A stretch of DNA of 9,363 nt, taken from an uncultured Candidatus Methylacidiphilales bacterium (GTDB lineage Bacteria; Verrucomicrobiota; Verrucomicrobiia; Methylacidiphilales; CALFVM01). The notes beneath the pieces are model-generated. The model was not told where the DNA came from and did no database searches. It was given only the letters and a program-made list of their open reading frames with translations. Position 1 is the first letter of the stretch. Every line of letters starts with the position of its first letter. The DNA lies in the NCBI GenBank assembly GCA_937928665.1, contig CALFVM010000276.1:1-9363 (forward strand), written 5' to 3'. This document shows, piece after piece, positions 5,931 to 9,363 of the stretch. The position numbers and the translations under genes were made by a program.

Positions 5931-7523
5931 TCATCCCGCACGATTCTCCAGCTCGATCACCTCTGCCTTGGGCGGCAACCCGAGAAACAGACTCCGCACG
6001 CCGTAATGAACCACCAAAACCCGGGTGGCCAAGATGGTCAGCATGATCATCACGGTCAGCCAAAGCATGGTCTCCAGCGTTAAATCCTCGCCCTGATGCA
6101 AGATCGCCAGCGAGTAAAGAAGTCCTCCCACCAAGGCAATCTCCGGGTAGATCGAACCTTTCAGCGTCGGAATATCAGCCTGGGACCGGAGCACGTCGCG
6201 CAGCACCCCCCCACCCGCCGCAGTCAACGCCCCGAGAATCGGCCCCCACAGCCAGAGGGGTTCACACTTCTGTTCCAACGCAACCATCACCCCGATGATG
6301 GTGAAGGTGGCCAGCCCGATGGCATCAAAGATAACCAGGGCGCCACGGCTTGACCACCAGCGGAAGGCTTCGCTCGTGGACGATCGTCCCACGTTCCGCC
6401 GGAAAAACCAGTCGTGCAGAAAAAAGAAGAGGGTTCCCGCAACCACCGTCGCCAGCACCAACAAGATCAAAGCCGGGTTCTGCACAATCCCCATCGGTTC
6501 CCGTGTGGTGATCATGTCCCGCATAATCCCGCCTCCGACCGCTGGGAGTGCGGCCAGAACGCAGGCACCCAGGATATCGTAGCGTTCACGACGGGCGATG
6601 AGCACACCGGAAAGGGCGAAGGCAATCGTCCCCGCAACATCAAATGCGATGAACCAGGGCGTCTTCATCGTGATCAACATGAGTTGCGGCACCAGATAAT
6701 GTCGGGAAATGGCGGCAAGCTTTCCGGAACTTTGCATCCTCTCGATGGCCGCATTGAACGCCTCCACAGTTGCCTCCGGCGTGGTGGCTTTGGAGAAAAG
6801 CAGGCAAAGTGGGGTCTCAAAGAGAACCCCCGGCACCATCTCAATCCGCCCGAGTGAGTCGGTCTGCCAAGCCGTGCTGGCCGCTGCCAGGCGGTCGGCC
6901 ACGATCGCGTCCACCGCCCCGCCCAACAAAGCATCCAGCAGCCGGCCATCATCATTCACCCGCACCACCTGATCGGCATGTTGCGGCCGACCCAGGATCT
7001 CGGCCACCTCCGGTCCCAAATAGTAACCCCGAACCGTCCCCACACGCCCGCCCGTTTCCAGAAGCCTCTCCAGCGTGGCCAAGGGACGGTCCATCCAGAC
7101 GCCCCGGTCCAGCCCGCGCCTGACAAACAGGGCGATCCGTTCTCTCCGATAGGGCACGCTGAACCAGCCCCAAGCTGTGCGCTCTTCCAAAGGCGTCGCC
7201 CCCAACGCGAAATCAAGTTTCCCCTCCTCAATGCCGCGTAGCGTTTCCTCCCAGGGAACCTCAACGAAAACCGTGCGGAATCCGGCCTCGCGGGCCGCTG
7301 CCTTGACAATCTCGATATCCAGGCCGGTTAACTTCAGTTCGCCGTGCCTTCCCACCTCTTCAAACTGATACGGCAGTGCGGACGACCAACCACCCCGGAG
7401 TTCCGGCAACTGCGCCCGAACCTCAAGCTGGCCCAGACCGACCCAAGCTAGTCCAAGGCAACAACCTAAACGCAACCGCTGGGCCCATCGCCCCATCCAT
7501 TGGCACGCCATTCTCCATCCCAT
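5931..7523 (-). CDS. Secreted amino-acid-type solute-binding domain fused to a TRIC/UPF0126 membrane domain
   Basis: Two-domain envelope protein. Numbering is from an upstream ATG at 7649 (572 residues). Residues 43-79 are a signal peptide (Arg-rich start, hydrophobic GCCLGLAWVGLG, likely cleavage after VRA). Residues about 85-320 are an SBP_bac_3 fold; T152 and R157 (TPLEER) and D252 (VADRLAA) align with HisJ residues that hold the carboxylate and amino group of an amino acid, and SSGKLAAISRHYL is the usual C-terminal helix. Residues 328-555 are a UPF0126/TRIC domain with about seven membrane helices and two internal repeats, each with a glycine motif: GGGIMRD (372-378) and GGGVLRD (479-485). 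This family includes TRIC-like cation channels and reported glycine transporters. I infer an envelope amino-acid-responsive channel or transporter. The start is uncertain: ATGs at 7607 (overlapping the upstream stop), 7523, 7511 and 7496 are possible; 7523 best fits the signal peptide. Confidence 0.85.
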   Translation of the reverse strand: MGWRMACQWMGRWAQRLRLGCCLGLAWVGLGQLEVRAQLPELRGGWSSALPYQFEEVGRHGELKLTGLDIEIVKAAAREAGFRTVFVEVPWEETLRGIEEGKLDFALGATPLEERTAWGWFSVPYRRERIALFVRRGLDRGVWMDRPLATLERLLETGGRVGTVRGYYLGPEVAEILGRPQHADQVVRVNDDGRLLDALLGGAVDAIVADRLAAASTAWQTDSLGRIEMVPGVLFETPLCLLFSKATTPEATVEAFNAAIERMQSSGKLAAISRHYLVPQLMLITMKTPWFIAFDVAGTIAFALSGVLIARRERYDILGACVLAALPAVGGGIMRDMITTREPMGIVQNPALILLVLATVVAGTLFFFLHDWFFRRNVGRSSTSEAFRWWSSRGALVIFDAIGLATFTIIGVMVALEQKCEPLWLWGPILGALTAAGGGVLRDVLRSQADIPTLKGSIYPEIALVGGLLYSLAILHQGEDLTLETMLWLTVMIMLTILATRVLVVHYGVRSLFLGLPPKAEVIELENRAG

Positions 7524-7599
7524 GGGCCTTAAGCCAATCTCCTCATCATCCCCGTCCGGCACCTTGAATCGCGTGTTCACGATCTCCAGCCTCTTAAGG

Positions 7600-8631
7600 T
7601 TAGTCATCTGGTTTACCAAAGGTGATCCCCACCTCAACCCCATCCCCATCGGTATCGGCCGAAGCCCGCGCCGCCAGTGCTGAGGCGGTCAACGAGAAGG
7701 CTGTCGGGTCCGGCCCACCCTCCCCAGCGGCCAGCGCACGAAGAAACGGCAGATAAATCGGGACCGGTTCCGTGCCGCACTCCCTCACTTCCACGCCCTC
7801 GGCACCCAGCAGCTCTAGCCGTCCTGTCGATCCGTTGGCTTCCAACACCCCTTCCGTTCCCACCACCCGGAGCCAATCATCGCCCCAAGTCGGTGCTGTC
7901 CCCGGCCGACACAAATCCAGGCTCACCGACAGCGTTGCCCCTCCTTCCAGCGCAAACGTCCCCGCCGCCGTGTCCTCACATCCGGCCAATTCCGGGTGGG
8001 CCTGGTTCCCGTGGCGCGCCCACGCCCGGGTCGCATGGAGTCCCGTCACAAAATGCGCCACGTCCAACGCGTGAATCCCCACCCACAGCCACGTTCCCCC
8101 GTAGCTTCCCCGATCGCCAAACCATTCCGGACGCGTTCCCCATTGATACGACTTCCGTGCGTTGAGTAAAACCGGCCGCCCGATTCGTCCTGCGGCCACC
8201 ACTTCCCGTGCGGCCACAAACGCCGGCATCGACCGCATCGAGAGCATCGCCATCACCTTCCGGCCCGAAACTCGGGCGGCTTCATCAAGCTGACGGAGTG
8301 CCGTCCCGTTCACCGCGAGCGGTTTTTCCACAATCACATGGGCACCCGCCGCGATGGCCCCCAGCGCGGTCGGTTGAATCTGATCCGGACGGGTGCTCAC
8401 AATCACCACCTCCGGTCGTGCCGTTTTATACAGGGACGCGGCTTCAGAAAACCGCTCCACCCCCTCCATCCACGGGTGCCAGGCAATTCCGTCTGCCGTC
8501 TCGCCCGCAAACGCGGGTGCCCACCCGACCGCCGCCACCGCCTCGGGCACTCCGACCAGCTCCCGAAACACCTCCGGCGCATGTCCAAACCCGCCCACAA
8601 CCCCGATACGGAGCGGTTCACCGGAGGTCAT
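7600..8631 (-). CDS. Gfo/Idh/MocA family NAD(P)-dependent oxidoreductase
   Basis: Predicted cytosolic dehydrogenase or related enzyme acting on a sugar, polyol or amino-sugar derivative. Numbering is from a GTG at 8655 (351 residues). The N-terminal Rossmann fold has RIGVVGGFGH (16-25), a G-x-x-G-G-x-G nucleotide-binding loop, and the family's EKP motif with K111 (VEKPLAV, 108-115), normally catalytic. The C-terminal half has GGTWLWVGIHALD (186-198), matching the family's G-G-x-x-x-D-x-G-x-H-x-x-D, but W191 occupies the catalytic Asp position; H195 and D198 are kept. I prefer the ATG at 8631 because the Rossmann strand begins eight residues later; the GTG at 8655 is possible and neither has a good Shine-Dalgarno. 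The stop at 7600 lies close to or overlaps the start of the next gene, so cotranscription is likely. The substrate is unknown. Confidence 0.92.
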   Translation of the reverse strand: MTSGEPLRIGVVGGFGHAPEVFRELVGVPEAVAAVGWAPAFAGETADGIAWHPWMEGVERFSEAASLYKTARPEVVIVSTRPDQIQPTALGAIAAGAHVIVEKPLAVNGTALRQLDEAARVSGRKVMAMLSMRSMPAFVAAREVVAAGRIGRPVLLNARKSYQWGTRPEWFGDRGSYGGTWLWVGIHALDVAHFVTGLHATRAWARHGNQAHPELAGCEDTAAGTFALEGGATLSVSLDLCRPGTAPTWGDDWLRVVGTEGVLEANGSTGRLELLGAEGVEVRECGTEPVPIYLPFLRALAAGEGGPDPTAFSLTASALAARASADTDGDGVEVGITFGKPDD

Positions 8632-8781
8632 CGGGGAAGCGTTCAACCCTGCCACCCCCCTATTTCAAGGCATCCGAGCCCGTGCGCAAGCCTTCAAACC
8701 GGAAAGCTCCAATCCTCCGCGTCAGCCGAAATCTCATCCCGGTCATGCCCATCCCTTCCCCCGGGAGCCGCCCCACTGTCG

Positions 8782-8800
8782 GGCGGTTGGGCCAACCGCC
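8782..8800. repeat. REP-like palindrome downstream of the transposase gene
   Basis: GGCGGTTGG (8782-8790) and CCAACCGCC (8792-8800) are exact reverse complements separated by one base. It lies 31-49 bases past the transposase stop codon, in the 175-199-base gap before the oxidoreductase gene. No T-run follows on the minus strand, so it is a poor intrinsic terminator. GC-rich palindromes beside RAYT genes are characteristic of REP elements (established for RAYT/REP families), and the GGCGGT/ACCGCC arms match the hairpin at 48-64. The rest of the gap (8656-8781) shows nothing recognisable. Confidence 0.6.
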
Positions 8801-8830
8801 ATCCTCACCCCAGCCCGCAGGACTTTGGGG

Positions 8831-9363
8831 TCACGTCTCAATATTTAATTTATGGATGATTGTCCGCAGGTCCCTTTTGAGTAGCTTGTCGGTCTGTAGG
8901 CGTTGGTCGATCCGGCGGATGGCGGCAAATACGGCGGGATAAGTCATTTCCCCTGATCTTTCCCCGAGTTCCTTTAATCGCAAACCACCATACTTCCTTC
9001 CCAGCCAAAGGCCCAGGTCTCGGGTAGGATTCCCATGGGCTTGGCAGAGACTTGGCCAGGTTTGCCCAGTCCACTGTTCCAGCACTTCGACGATATGCTG
9101 CCATTGCACGTCTTGTTCCCCTTGCCTCACTGCTTTCTGCTCCACGCGGTCTCCTTTGAGAGCCCTTTTCAACCTGCGAAAGCCTTCCCGACTCCCCAGG
9201 TATCCGTCGACCACCGTTCCCTCCCATGGACTTGGGGGCATGCCCATCCGGATCGCTTGCTCCACCGCTTTGCGATGTCCTTTCGCACCCTCGCTGGCTC
9301 GCAAGGAAAGGCTCAGCCAAGGCGGCGCACTTTCTAACCCAACCCAAGCCCGATACGAACTCC
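8831..9363 (-). CDS. REP-associated/IS200-like tyrosine transposase, C-terminal part (5' end outside window)
   Basis: The frame is open from the right edge to the TGA at 8831, so this is the last 176 residues of a longer gene, not a gene starting at the internal TTG near 9304. The first visible residues, SSYRAW, with the two edge bases GG consistent with a preceding Trp codon, recreate the WSSYRAW segment typical of Y1 (HUH single-strand) transposases of the IS200/RAYT type, followed by APPWLSLSL. Next come the PPSPWEG and GYLGSREGF segments, then a DnaA-C-like helix-turn-helix: DLGLWLGRKYGG, LRLKELGE, and YPAVFAAIRRIDQRL. The HUH motif and catalytic Tyr would lie upstream, off the window, so activity cannot be judged. 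RAYT proteins cut and rejoin single strands at REP hairpins; a palindrome sits just downstream at 8782-8800. No internal frameshift or stop is visible. Confidence 0.85.
   Translation of the reverse strand, partial: SSYRAWVGLESAPPWLSLSLRASEGAKGHRKAVEQAIRMGMPPSPWEGTVVDGYLGSREGFRRLKRALKGDRVEQKAVRQGEQDVQWQHIVEVLEQWTGQTWPSLCQAHGNPTRDLGLWLGRKYGGLRLKELGERSGEMTYPAVFAAIRRIDQRLQTDKLLKRDLRTIIHKLNIET

Noticed and set aside
5833..6063. Short minus-strand open frame between the SBP-TRIC gene and smc
   Set aside because: More than half of it overlaps the 3' end of the membrane-domain gene in another frame, with no recognisable motif or ribosome binding site.
8850..9347. Alternative minus-strand frame overlapping the transposase
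   Set aside because: Its translation has no transposase or other motif, while the overlapping frame gives the WSSYRAW, PPSPWEG and helix-turn-helix segments.

Overview
The window looks like chromosomal DNA of a GC-rich bacterium, most likely a member of the Verrucomicrobiota. The support is indirect: several genes lack a clear Shine-Dalgarno sequence, the intergenic repeats are of the CTTSGCGT / 'CGTGAAGACCATGAAG' kind, and the right edge holds an IS200-like/RAYT transposase with a DnaA-like C-terminal helix-turn-helix. No rRNA, tRNA, CRISPR array or phage module is visible, so the taxonomy is inference.

Layout from left to right. Positions 1-319 hold one copy of a composite intergenic repeat (copy A), cut by the window edge, followed by a short leader. 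Positions 323-1087 (+) encode an inositol-monophosphatase-family phosphatase. Positions 1088-1424 are non-coding and hold the second, direct copy of the repeat (copy B), so the phosphatase gene sits between two direct repeats about 1.16 kb apart. Everything to the right is on the minus strand: a small TPR-like protein (1425-1907), a full-length SMC chromosome-segregation ATPase (2068-5799), a secreted amino-acid-type substrate-binding domain fused to a TRIC/UPF0126 membrane domain (5931 to about 7523), a Gfo/Idh/MocA-family oxidoreductase (7600 to about 8631), and the C-terminal part of the transposase (8831 to the right edge, 5' part outside the window). The phosphatase and the TPR gene converge on repeat copy B.

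The genes do not form an obvious single pathway. SMC is housekeeping. The oxidoreductase and the binding-protein/channel fusion are close enough (stop at 7600, possible starts 7607-7496) to be cotranscribed, which would suggest small-molecule uptake beside sugar or polyol oxidation, but that is only positional. The most unusual items are the SBP-TRIC fusion; an oxidoreductase whose catalytic Asp position reads Trp; a roughly 56-residue Pro/Ala/Thr/Glu-rich insert in SMC; and hairpins with GGCGGT...ACCGCC arms, found both just downstream of the transposase gene and in the intergenic repeats, suggesting a REP/RAYT-like relation.
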